Below, one piece after another: positions 1-7,156 of a stretch of DNA of 11,997 bases. Position numbers and translations under genes: made by a program. Within the stretch, counting starts at the first letter, position 1, and every line of letters starts with the position of its first letter. The stretch comes from an uncultured Myxococcales bacterium (lineage in GTDB: Bacteria; Myxococcota_A; Polyangia; Polyangiales; Polyangiaceae), in NCBI GenBank assembly GCA_937998045.1, contig CALKVG010000556.1:1-11997 (forward strand), written 5' to 3'. The notes below the pieces were generated by a model. It ran no database searches and was not told where the DNA came from. It was given only the letters and a program-made list of their open reading frames with translations.

Positions 1-8
1 CGGTAGGT

Positions 9-968
9 ATGATGGAGACCACCCAGGACCGGGACGGCGTAGACGAACCCGGAAGCCCGGTGGCGGCTCCCGGGGAAGACAACGGTCGCGCGGAGCGGCT
101 CGCTGCGGACGAGCGATACGACGGGTTCGTGCGCGACGGCGGCAACGAGCCGGCGGTGCCGGGCCGTGGACTCAGTTGCGCGCAACCGGGGGACTTTCTG
201 CACTTCGACTACGACCGCTGCGGCACCGAGTCCCCGATCGATCCCGTGCTCTTCCGCCAGCAGGGGGGAACGGCCGATCCCATCGATCGAGCGGACGTTA
301 CCCAGGGGGCCATGGGGGATTGCCACGTGATGGCGCCGCTCGCATCGCTCGCGGGTACCCCCGAGGGCCGAGCGCTGATCAAGAACGCGATTCACGCAGG
401 TACGAACGAACGCGGCGAGCCCGTGTACACGGTGACGCTACACAAGCCGGAGTCGAAGTGGTTTGGCCAAAAGACGTTCACGGAGGTGAAGATCACCGTG
501 GACGCTCACTTCGCCAGGGGCCATGGCATTCCGGCCGAGCCGTCCGCGTCGGGCCAGGGGATCTGGCATCTCGCGATCGAAAAGGCCTACGCGCAGCTCT
601 GCGGCGGCCACAATGCAATCGCTCGTGGCGGCTGCCCGGCGGATGTCATCGAGGCGCTCACCGGAAGGGAGGCCGAGCGCATCGTCCCCGGGTGGTTCAC
701 GAGCTACTCGAGTGACCGCCTCGAGGGCGATCTGGCGGCGGGAAAAATCGTCGTCTTCGAAACGAAACCAGGAATCGACAAGTACGCGGCGCCGAGGCTC
801 GTCGAAAGCCATGCCTACAGCGTCGTCGGGACGGAAGCGCGGGACGGTCGGCTTTACGTGAAGCTGTACAATCCGTGGAACAAGCATCAGCCGGACCCGA
901 TTCCGTGTGACGAATTGAATACGTGGTTCCAGCGCGTCGACGTCGGCTCCGTCCCGGTGAGCTCATGA
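9..968 (+). CDS. Calpain-family (peptidase C2) cysteine protease
   Basis: A papain-fold calcium-protease relative predicted to cleave proteins by cysteine catalysis. The calpain core is complete: an oxyanion glutamine and catalytic cysteine in the QGAMGDC motif (Q99, C105), the WHLAIEKAYAQL helix typical of calpains at about 186-197, the catalytic histidine in SHAYSV (H268) and the catalytic asparagine in YNPWN (N288). The order and the six-residue Q-to-C spacing match classical calpains. Residues 1-90 are a polar, probably disordered extension with no recognised domain, and no calcium-binding EF-hand or C2-like region follows. No signal peptide is visible, so it is made as a cytoplasmic protein unless exported by a dedicated secretion system. 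The frame is open to the left edge, so the true start could lie outside the window; ATG at 9 or 12 has only a weak AGG upstream. The stop overlaps the next gene's start (ATGA). The family call is firm; the cellular role is unknown. Confidence 0.88.
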   Translation: MMETTQDRDGVDEPGSPVAAPGEDNGRAERLAADERYDGFVRDGGNEPAVPGRGLSCAQPGDFLHFDYDRCGTESPIDPVLFRQQGGTADPIDRADVTQGAMGDCHVMAPLASLAGTPEGRALIKNAIHAGTNERGEPVYTVTLHKPESKWFGQKTFTEVKITVDAHFARGHGIPAEPSASGQGIWHLAIEKAYAQLCGGHNAIARGGCPADVIEALTGREAERIVPGWFTSYSSDRLEGDLAAGKIVVFETKPGIDKYAAPRLVESHAYSVVGTEARDGRLYVKLYNPWNKHQPDPIPCDELNTWFQRVDVGSVPVSS

Positions 969-1684
969 GAGCGCGGGTGATTGTCGGTATAGCGATAGAG
1001 CTCATCGCAGCCATGCAGTGCGCGTGCGGCAAGTCGCGCAGCGAGCGGGTCGGAGCGGACGGCGCGGACCGATTTTGCGGCCCCAACCAGTGCGACAACG
1101 TGGATGATGGCGTCGAGGAGGATGTCCTCGGCGGCCAGGTTCGTATCCGTTCCTTCGGTACGCCGTGCGTTCTGACCGTCGGGTGGCCCTTCTGGCAAGA
1201 GACGGTCTATGCGTTCCAGGCCAAGATCGTCGCGCGGAAGGGAGAGGTATTCCCGTCCCGAGGGGGGGTCCTCGAGCTCGAGGACTGCGACTGGATCGAC
1301 CCGAGGGGACGGCCGGGAAACGAGCTTTCCATCCTGCATTCCGCGACCGTGTTTCAGGATCAGAACGAGCTACCCAGGGACCTCGCGATCTCGCCTGCCG
1401 ACGTATTCATTCCGTTAAAAGGCGATGCAGCGCTGGACTCCGGGTGGGTGGCCACCGCAGAGCTCGTGGGGAGCGGAGGACCGGGCAGTGATCCGTCCGC
1501 AGCGATCACCGTGGCCCACCGGTCCGATCCGCCCGTCGTTCGCCCGGCGCTGCGCGTCGGGGATTCCTTTCGATGGAGCGATCGTCTGGCCACACTCGTG
1601 CGGATCGTCGAGCCCCGGCCGCCGCACATCGCCGGCTGGGTCGAGGTGAGAGTCTCGCCTCCGGCCGCGGAGTCCGGCCGATGA
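965..1684 (+). CDS. Exported cysteine-containing protein of unknown function, coupled to the calpain gene
   Basis: I do not recognise this 239-aa protein. It starts with a short basic end (MRAR) and a hydrophobic run to about residue 18, followed by MQCACGK, so it is probably exported. The cysteines at 19 and 21 suggest a lipoprotein, but the residues before them fit a lipobox poorly. After the signal there are four cysteines (38, 43, 68, 108), enough for two disulfides, which suits the periplasm or outside. The rest looks beta-rich, and the C-terminal part (about 195-230) has a GDSFRWSDRLATLVRI stretch ending in GWVEVRV. I chose ATG 965 because it overlaps the calpain stop as ATGA and puts the hydrophobic segment at the N-terminus; a longer frame from 923 would bury it behind an arginine-rich shadow. 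The coupling implies balanced co-expression, so it may be a partner, inhibitor or immunity protein of the calpain; that role is inference. Confidence 0.75.
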   Translation: MRARVIVGIAIELIAAMQCACGKSRSERVGADGADRFCGPNQCDNVDDGVEEDVLGGQVRIRSFGTPCVLTVGWPFWQETVYAFQAKIVARKGEVFPSRGGVLELEDCDWIDPRGRPGNELSILHSATVFQDQNELPRDLAISPADVFIPLKGDAALDSGWVATAELVGSGGPGSDPSAAITVAHRSDPPVVRPALRVGDSFRWSDRLATLVRIVEPRPPHIAGWVEVRVSPPAAESGR

Positions 1685-1717
1685 ACACGAAGTGACGCCG
1701 GCCCGGGCGACGGCTCG

Positions 1718-3688
1718 TCACCGCCGGTCGATGAGGAGCACGTGGCCGACGCTGTACTTGCCGTCGCCGTAGAGAGGGCGGATCGCCAGCGTGTCGTAGC
1801 CCGCGGCGATCGCGGAGAGTGGAACGCGCCGCTGGACGACGCGGAGGCCGTCGGCGCCCTCGAAGACGCCCCAGGCCAAGCGGCCCACGTCTCGCCCCTC
1901 GCGACGAAAGACGACCGCGTAGCGGTCGTTGTGGTCCGCGCTGACCTCGATCGAAGTGGCGCGGTGCTCCCCGCCGAGATCGATCCGCAGCTCCGGGCAG
2001 TCCGCGGCGCAGCGAAAGCGAAAGTTGCCTTCTGCGTCCCATGGCGCGCCGTCGGGGCGTCGGACGGCCAGCGCCGAGGCAGGGACCGTGCGGGCGACCC
2101 CAGAAGGCGAAGACGCGGACGCGGGCAGGACCGCCGAGAGGCGCGCGGCCAGGCGCGTCGCCGGATGCGCGGTGGCCACGACGAGCGACGCCGCGACGAA
2201 GAGCGCCGCGACCGCCGCGGCCAGGGAGCGCCGCGGCCACCGGCATTCCGGGTCGGGTGCGCTGTCCTTTCCGGCAAAGGCCCGGGCGGCCAGCAAGACG
2301 AACGCCGCATCGAACGGGACGCGGTAACGGGCCTCTCCGAGAGAGAACGCCGAGACCAAAAAGATGCCGAGGATCGTCGACGTGAGGAAGGCCTCGATGC
2401 AGCCGATGTCCCGCCGCTGGAACATCCGCCGGATGTTGAGACCCCACATGGCCATACCGGGTATGAGGACGCCGAGGAGCAGCACCTGGTCGAGGATCCG
2501 CGCGTAGCGACGCGGCAGGGGTTCGTAGTCCTCCGGCCACATCGTCGGACCGAGGAGTTCGAGCGCGTTGCCCAGGGACACGAAGACGAATTCGAACGGG
2601 TCGTGGACGAAGCGGTCCTTCACCCACGATAGGACGCGCGACGTGTCGTAGATGGACCCCGAGACGTCGGCCGTCCCGTGGTACGCGTACTGGCCGAGGG
2701 CGGGCGGCCACCACGAAGAGCTTCCCCCCGTGTCGCCGGGGACGCCGACGAAATGGAGCCCGGCGACGTCCGGCGCATGTCCGAGCGCGACGTTCATCGG
2801 GCCGTTGCAGGCGCCGGGGCAGAAGTGGCCGACGAGCTGCGTGCAGCGCATGGCCAGCGGGGCGAACACGAGCAGCAGCCCGAAGGCGCCGCCGGCGATC
2901 GCGAGGAAGGCTCGCCACCGCTTGCGCCGCGCCCAGCGGACGGAGAGCCAGCAGGCGGCGAAGACCGCTACCGGCAATGCGTTCGACCGGAACGAGAAGG
3001 CGAGGCCCCACGCCAGGCCGGCGACCGCGCCCGCGGCGACGAGCCATCGTGAGCTCGCCTGGGGAGTCAGCCCGGCAGACGGCGGCCCCGTCGATCGCGC
3101 GACGGGCGCGAGGGCGACGACGCTGCCCCAGATCGCGACCGTGGCGGCGAAGTGGCCCAGGCCCTCGGAGAAGAACAGCCCGCTGTAGTGGACGAACCCG
3201 AAGTGGAGCGCGCCCATCGCCAGCGCGATCCAGGCCGCGCGGCGTCCGTAGGCGACGTGGGCGGCGTGCGCGATGAGGAGCGGGACGGCGAGAGACAGCG
3301 CGAACTGGCAGACGGCCGCCGAGCCGAGGGTCGAGTCGAAAAGCAGATTGAGCGCGAGTACGGCAGAAGCGCCCGGCGGCCAGACGGTATGAAAGAACTC
3401 CTGATGGGCCTTGGGATCGGTCAGGAGCTCGGCGAGCTCCGCAATGGGCATTGCGTCGCCGTAGATGTGATTGCGGGGATGGTGGAGGTGAAGGACGTAG
3501 AGCCAGCGCGCTACGGCGCCGATCGCGTAGGCGGGCACGCCGATTAGCGAAAGGGCGGGGACTCGCGTTCGTAACCAGGAGGCCGCCCGCCTGGCCGCGA
3601 GCACGGCGCGCGACGGCCTCGCGAGCGCGCGGATGCGCCGCCGGGCGCCGAGGCCTCCCGAAGCGAGAATGGACGACAGATGACTCAT
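1718..3688 (-). CDS. GT-C fold membrane glycosyltransferase (GT39/ArnT-like) with C-terminal soluble domain
   Basis: A polytopic membrane protein of 656 aa that should transfer a sugar from a polyprenyl-phosphate donor on the outer face of the inner membrane. After a basic N-terminus and first membrane helix (about 44-66) comes the first external loop with YGDAMPIAELAELL (acidic D78), the usual catalytic-loop pattern, then VWPPGASAVLALNLLF (103-117), matching the PPG motif after the loop. A second conserved acidic residue occurs in LFFSEGLGHF (E175), and a late RYRVPF motif (454-459) is typical of the family. Membrane helices continue to about 510. Residues 511-656 are soluble and beta-rich (from LRIDLGG at about 567), faintly like a carbohydrate-binding discoidin fold; that is inference. 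The gene stands alone: convergent with the exported-protein gene (33-bp gap) and separated from the permease by a hairpin. The acceptor cannot be told. The start has no clear ribosome binding site. Confidence 0.8.
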   Translation of the reverse strand: MSHLSSILASGGLGARRRIRALARPSRAVLAARRAASWLRTRVPALSLIGVPAYAIGAVARWLYVLHLHHPRNHIYGDAMPIAELAELLTDPKAHQEFFHTVWPPGASAVLALNLLFDSTLGSAAVCQFALSLAVPLLIAHAAHVAYGRRAAWIALAMGALHFGFVHYSGLFFSEGLGHFAATVAIWGSVVALAPVARSTGPPSAGLTPQASSRWLVAAGAVAGLAWGLAFSFRSNALPVAVFAACWLSVRWARRKRWRAFLAIAGGAFGLLLVFAPLAMRCTQLVGHFCPGACNGPMNVALGHAPDVAGLHFVGVPGDTGGSSSWWPPALGQYAYHGTADVSGSIYDTSRVLSWVKDRFVHDPFEFVFVSLGNALELLGPTMWPEDYEPLPRRYARILDQVLLLGVLIPGMAMWGLNIRRMFQRRDIGCIEAFLTSTILGIFLVSAFSLGEARYRVPFDAAFVLLAARAFAGKDSAPDPECRWPRRSLAAAVAALFVAASLVVATAHPATRLAARLSAVLPASASSPSGVARTVPASALAVRRPDGAPWDAEGNFRFRCAADCPELRIDLGGEHRATSIEVSADHNDRYAVVFRREGRDVGRLAWGVFEGADGLRVVQRRVPLSAIAAGYDTLAIRPLYGDGKYSVGHVLLIDRR

Positions 3689-3854
3689 GCAACGGCAGGA
3701 AGCGAAGCCACCCCGGAAATCCGGAGAACGGCGCCCTGCCGAAGCGAGAGACGTGCCACGGCTCGAACGCCGGAAATCGAATTACTTCGGCGCGCTTCGC
3801 CGTGTCACCTTGAGCCAGCCCACGTCGCCACGGCGGGCGCCCCTTGCGCCGCAC

Positions 3855-3886
3855 CGCGCGCGCTCCGCTGGCGCCAAGCGCGCGCG
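3855..3886 (-). terminator. GC hairpin just after the ABC permease gene
   Basis: A perfect 10-bp inverted repeat (CGCGCGCGCT with AGCGCGCGCG) around a 12-nt loop, beginning 4 nt past the permease stop on the minus strand. There is no run of T after it, so it is a terminator-like or mRNA-end-stabilising hairpin rather than a textbook intrinsic terminator. The remainder of the 3689-3890 gap, up to the glycosyltransferase start, holds nothing I recognise. Confidence 0.5.
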
Positions 3887-3890
3887 ACCC

Positions 3891-5120
3891 TCACTCGAAG
3901 CGTAGAGCATCGATGGGGTCGAGCTGAGACGCTCGTCGCGCCGGATAAATGCCGAAGACGATCCCCACGAGCGCGCTGAATGCGACGGAGACCGCGATGA
4001 CGTCGGGCTGGACGAGCGTCGGCCATTGGAAGCGCGCGGCGACCCATGTCGCGACGCCCACTCCGGTGACGACGCCGATGAGCCCACCGGCCAGGGACAG
4101 CGAGAGCGCCTCCACGAGAAACTGCGTGAGGATGTGGTGCGGCTCGGCGCCGACGGCCATGCGAATGCCGATCTCGCGAGTCCGCTCGGTGACGCTCACG
4201 AGCATGATGTTCATGATTCCGATGCCGCCGACGAGGAGTGAGACCGCGGCCACGCTGGCGAGGAGGAGCGTCATCGTCTGAGCGCCCTGCTCTTGAGCGC
4301 CGGCGATCTCGCTGAGGTCGCGCACCTGGAAGTCGTCGTCGTCGCTCCCGGCGATGTGGTGCCGGTCGCGGAGCAAGGCGACGATCTGTTCCTGGGCGCG
4401 CGAGGTCGTCGACGACGACGTGGCGGCGACCATGATCGACCCTTGCAGGTACTTCCCCAGGCCGCCCTGGATCTTCTGCGCGAACGTCGTGAACGGGATG
4501 AACGCGGTGTCGTCGTAGTCCTGGCCGTTGGCCGATTGCCCCTTCTTCGCGGCCACGCCGACCACCTGGAACGGCTTGCCCCCGACGCGTACCGTGAGGC
4601 CGACCGGGTTTGCGCTCGGGCCGTACAGCTTGTCGACGACGGTCTGCCCGAGGACGATGATTTTCGCTGCTCCGTCCGCGTCCGTGGGAGTGAGCGGCGA
4701 TCCCAGGGCGATCGGCCAGTTCCGGATGTCGAAGTACTCGGGCGACGTCCCGATGATCGAGGTCGTCCAGTTCTGATCGTCGCTCACGATCGAGATGGTG
4801 GCGCGCAGCGTAGGCGCGGCCGCCTTCACCGCGGGAGCGTCGCGGCGGATCGCCGCGAGGTCGTCCCACGTGAGCGTGGGCAACGAGCCGTAGCCCCCGC
4901 GAACGCCGCCGGACTTCGACGAACCTTGCTGGATGATGAGCACGTTGGTCCCCATCGCAGCGAAGGCCTCCTCGACGCGCGCCTTCGCGCCTGCGCCGAT
5001 GGCCATCATCGTGATGACGGCGCCGACGCCAATGACGATGCCGAGCGTGGTGAGAAACGATCTCAGCTTGTTGCGGAGGATCGCCCGGAGCGCGACACGG
5101 AGCGTGTGGAGGGGGTTCAC
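3891..5120 (-). CDS. MacB/FtsX-family ABC transporter permease
   Basis: An inner-membrane permease of the type VII (MacB-like) ABC family, which couples cytoplasmic ATP hydrolysis to movements of a periplasmic domain. With the chosen start it has 409 aa: a first membrane helix at about 21-42, a MacB periplasmic core domain to about 280, then the FtsX domain with three helices (about 283-310, 333-360, 374-392) and the signature TERTREIGIRMAVGA (311-325) and IYPARRASQLDPIDALR (391-407). The GTG at 5120 is preferred over the ATG at 5156: it has GAAAGG about 6 nt upstream, and the protein then begins directly with NPLHTLRVALRAILRNKLR, the usual N-terminus. No ATPase domain is fused and neither a MacB ATPase nor a MacA-like adaptor gene adjoins it, so its ATPase must be encoded elsewhere. 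The substrate is unknown (macrolides, lipoproteins or peptides are known for the family). Confidence 0.9.
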   Translation of the reverse strand: MNPLHTLRVALRAILRNKLRSFLTTLGIVIGVGAVITMMAIGAGAKARVEEAFAAMGTNVLIIQQGSSKSGGVRGGYGSLPTLTWDDLAAIRRDAPAVKAAAPTLRATISIVSDDQNWTTSIIGTSPEYFDIRNWPIALGSPLTPTDADGAAKIIVLGQTVVDKLYGPSANPVGLTVRVGGKPFQVVGVAAKKGQSANGQDYDDTAFIPFTTFAQKIQGGLGKYLQGSIMVAATSSSTTSRAQEQIVALLRDRHHIAGSDDDDFQVRDLSEIAGAQEQGAQTMTLLLASVAAVSLLVGGIGIMNIMLVSVTERTREIGIRMAVGAEPHHILTQFLVEALSLSLAGGLIGVVTGVGVATWVAARFQWPTLVQPDVIAVSVAFSALVGIVFGIYPARRASQLDPIDALRFE

Positions 5121-5237
5121 GTGCTGCCTTTCGCCGTGGATTCCCGAGCTTGGCACCGCTCAGACAAAGGAGGAGCCCGCTCGCTCCTGGGTAATTGTCA
5201 CGCGAACGTTGCCGAACCGGCCGTGAATTGTCGAGTC

Positions 5238-5255
5238 GCTAGGATACGAACTAGC
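5238..5255. repeat. Small inverted repeat GCTAG-N8-CTAGC upstream of the 73-aa gene
   Basis: A 5-bp perfect dyad with an 8-nt spacer ending directly at the Shine-Dalgarno of the plus-strand small gene, in the gap shared with the divergent permease gene. It contains two CTAG tetranucleotides, which are rare in many bacterial genomes. It could be an operator or a short leader stem, or chance. The rest of the 5121-5270 gap shows a direct repeat of AATTGTC (5194-5200 and 5227-5233) but no convincing promoter. Confidence 0.3.
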
Positions 5256-5262
5256 AAGGAGG
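5256..5262 (+). promoter_or_regulatory. Perfect Shine-Dalgarno (AAGGAGG) of the 73-aa gene
   Basis: AAGGAGG lies 8 nt before the ATG at 5271, the strongest ribosome binding site in the window. It is the main reason for believing the small open frame that follows and for fixing its start. Confidence 0.7.
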
Positions 5263-5270
5263 GGCGTACC

Positions 5271-5492
5271 ATGGCCGTGCTCGGCTCCGAGCAAAGAATC
5301 TCCGAACTCCGCTGGCTCTTGCGCGGCGGTCGAATCGGTGCCGTCCGCAACCTCGTCCGTAACGTCGGGACGATCGTCGAGCTCATCGACGACTCCTCCG
5401 GGGTACCCTGGCGAGGGACGGCGGCGCTGGTCCTGGCGATCGGCTACGTCGCCTCGGGCGACGCAGCCGCCGACAGGAAGAGCTCGAACTGA
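5271..5492 (+). CDS. Small protein of unknown function (73 aa)
   Basis: I do not recognise this protein. It starts MAVLGSEQRISELRWLLRGG, continues with an amphipathic stretch rich in R, V and I (about 20-40), then a short hydrophobic segment (WRGTAALVLAIGYVASG, about 48-64), ending in a charged tail ADRKSSN. The hydrophobic segment is marginal for a membrane helix. A perfect AAGGAGG sits 8 nt before the ATG, and the frame lies in a gap not occupied by other genes, so it is probably real. It diverges from the permease gene (150-bp gap) and converges on the MATE gene (21-bp gap), so it is likely a single-gene transcript. A longer frame running in from 4293 is an antisense shadow of the permease and should not be annotated. 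Confidence 0.6.
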   Translation: MAVLGSEQRISELRWLLRGGRIGAVRNLVRNVGTIVELIDDSSGVPWRGTAALVLAIGYVASGDAAADRKSSN

Positions 5493-5499
5493 CCCTCGC

Positions 5500-5515
5500 G
5501 AACCCGCTGGGGTTC
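5500..5515. terminator. Short hairpin between convergent small gene and MATE gene
   Basis: GAACCC and GGGTTC form a 6-bp stem with a GCTG tetraloop in the 21-bp gap between two converging stops, overlapping the MATE stop codon by two bases. It could serve both strands, but there is no T run and the stem is short. Confidence 0.35.
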
Positions 5516-6938
5516 ACGCCGGCGCGCCCTCGTAGGCGCGACGCCAGGCGCCCGTGCGCCAGCGCACCGCGAAGAGCGTCGCGCCGAGCGCGGTCTCGGC
5601 GAGAAATCCACACCAGCCGCCCGCCGAGCCCCAGCCGGCCATGCGGCCGAGCACCAGAGCCGCCGTGGGGACGCACGTCCACACGACGCCGACGCCGATG
5701 ATCGCCGGGACGCGGACGTCCTTGGCGCCGCGCAGCGCGCCGCGCAAGACGATGTTTGCGGCGTCGAGCACCTGGAACGCGGCCGCGATCCAGAGCAGCG
5801 TGCAGGTGACGTGGGCCACGGCTTCGTCGGTGGTGAAGGCGTGCGCGATCGCCCCCGCGGCCACCGCGAACACGACTCCGCACGCCGCCATGAAGCTCAC
5901 GGCGACGCCCAGCGCGGCCGCGGTCGCGCGATCGGCGTCCAGCAACGATCGGCGCCCGAGCGCTTGCCCCACGAGCACGCTGGCGGCCTCGGACACGGCG
6001 GCTCCGGGGAGAAAGGACGTACGTATCGTGGCCATCGCGATCTGGTGTGCCGCGAGCTGCTCGGGACCGAGCGACCCGAGCAACGCCGTGAACGTCGCGA
6101 AGGCGAGCGTCTCGCTCCCGAACTGCAGTCCGGTGGGGACGCCGAGAGCCGCGACTTCGCGGGTCGCGCGGCCCAGCGAAAGCTCGGCGCGCGCGCGCGG
6201 GAACTCTCCCGATCGGCGCGCCGCCCTCACGAGCAGGATCGCCAGCGTGGCGGCCTCGAGCCACTCGGTGACGGCCGTCGCGAAGGCTGCGCCGCGCACG
6301 CCGAGCGAAGGTAGACCCCAATGGCCATAGATGAGCGCCCAGCCGAGGAGCGCGTTGAAGGCATTCCCCGCGAGGCCGACGACCATGGGGGTCCGCGCGT
6401 CGCCGGTGGCCTGACGGTGCTGCGTCAGCGCGGACAGGACGGCGCTGCCGGGCGCGCCGTAGGTGAACACCGCGAGGAACGCCGTCGCCGGGGGGACAAG
6501 CGCTTCGTCGATGCCCATGGCGCGCAGGACGGGAGCCACGTTGCGGGTGCAGGCCCAGAAGAGGACGCCGAAGACGGCGGCCAGCACGACCCCGGCCTGC
6601 GCGTAACGAACGGCGTGATGCGCGCGGCCCTCCCCGACTGCGAACGCGGAGCACGCCTTCACGCCGCGCATGATGCCGAACGCCACCATGTACCCGAGAA
6701 ACGCGCAGCTCATCGCGACGCCTACTCCTCCGAGCGCAGCGGGTCCGAGACCGCCGACGAGCTTCGTGTCGACCAGGCCCATGACCGTCTCGCCGGCCAT
6801 CGCGGTCGCGATGGGCCAGGCGAGCGTGACCAGCTGCCCGGTCGCTTTCGCGAACGAACGTCGTCGCCCGCCCGCGCCGCGCGTTGCCGCGCGCAGCACG
6901 TGGGCGACGCGCCGTTTCAACCTCGAATGCCGAATCAT
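5514..6938 (-). CDS. MATE-family multidrug/toxin efflux transporter
   Basis: An inner-membrane antiporter expected to export cationic drugs or metabolites using a sodium or proton gradient. The 474 aa are of usual length for the family and form two six-helix halves. Each half shows family motifs: DTKLVGGLGPAALGGVG (57-73) in helix 1-2, QHRQATGDARTPM (173-185) at the end of helix 4-5, GLPSLGVRGAAFATA (208-222), then in the second half GPEQLAAHQIA (291-301) and LRGALRGAKDVRVPAI (398-413). The ATG at 6938 has AAGGAG 7 nt upstream, so the start is well set; the first 30 residues are basic and cytoplasmic. The leader carries a long hairpin that can cover part of this ribosome binding site. The hydrolase gene lies 218 nt upstream on the same strand, too far for tight coupling. 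The substrate cannot be read from the sequence. Confidence 0.92.
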   Translation of the reverse strand: MIRHSRLKRRVAHVLRAATRGAGGRRRSFAKATGQLVTLAWPIATAMAGETVMGLVDTKLVGGLGPAALGGVGVAMSCAFLGYMVAFGIMRGVKACSAFAVGEGRAHHAVRYAQAGVVLAAVFGVLFWACTRNVAPVLRAMGIDEALVPPATAFLAVFTYGAPGSAVLSALTQHRQATGDARTPMVVGLAGNAFNALLGWALIYGHWGLPSLGVRGAAFATAVTEWLEAATLAILLVRAARRSGEFPRARAELSLGRATREVAALGVPTGLQFGSETLAFATFTALLGSLGPEQLAAHQIAMATIRTSFLPGAAVSEAASVLVGQALGRRSLLDADRATAAALGVAVSFMAACGVVFAVAAGAIAHAFTTDEAVAHVTCTLLWIAAAFQVLDAANIVLRGALRGAKDVRVPAIIGVGVVWTCVPTAALVLGRMAGWGSAGGWCGFLAETALGATLFAVRWRTGAWRRAYEGAPA

Positions 6939-6947
6939 CTCCGCTCT

Positions 6948-7001
6948 CCTTCCCAGGAGCCCCCGCCCGGTTTCGCCGGGCGAATGGGGGCTCCTGAAAG
7001 G
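6948..7001 (-). promoter_or_regulatory. Long leader hairpin overlapping the MATE ribosome binding site
   Basis: A perfect 11-bp stem, CAGGAGCCCCC (6954-6964) with GGGGGCTCCTG (6986-6996), encloses a second 6-bp stem (GCCCGG with CCGGGC, loop TTTCG), with a 4-nt bulge on one side. In the minus-strand mRNA the outer stem can extend five more pairs, with one bulged G, between UUUCC and the GGAAGG that forms the first half of the Shine-Dalgarno (core 6946-6951). It could act as a translational attenuator, a protein-binding leader, or a terminator without a U tract. It matches no riboswitch class I know. Confidence 0.55.
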
Positions 7002-7156
7002 GGAGGGGTCGGCCGGTGGCTATGCTCCGCGCGCGTCGAGGACGCCCTCGACGACCGGCGGCTTGACAAAGCCGTGCGTCGTGCGAGCGGGCATCGGGTC
7101 GAGGCGGTGGATGGCCACCATGATGCGAGGGAGCTTGAACGAAGACTTACGCTTCG

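Noticed and set aside
1685..1717. Possible terminator in the 33-bp convergent gap (TGACG...CGTCA)
   Set aside because: Only a 5-bp stem with a large loop; not better than chance in this GC content.
1506..3854. Very long arginine/proline-rich open frame on the minus strand (782 codons)
   Set aside because: It overlaps the glycosyltransferase in another frame, has the composition expected of high-GC shadows and no recognisable motif; the 1718-3688 frame has clear membrane helices and family motifs.
4293..5270. Plus-strand frame running into the 73-aa gene, giving a 399-aa protein
   Set aside because: The part before 5271 is antisense to the permease and has shadow composition; the perfect ribosome binding site marks ATG 5271 as the real start.
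6948..7001. Guanidine-type riboswitch before an efflux gene
   Set aside because: No paired ACGR-loop hairpins or other known guanidine riboswitch core; the structure is one long nested stem.
7059..7074. Small hairpin CGGCTT-GACA-AAGCCG, containing a TTGACA on the plus strand
   Set aside because: Too short to call a terminator, no matching -10 at proper distance and no plus-strand gene follows.
7020..7121. 33-codon minus-strand frame between the hydrolase and MATE genes
   Set aside because: No ribosome binding site and no similarity I recognise; it is the tail of a larger shadow frame. A pseudogene remnant cannot be excluded.
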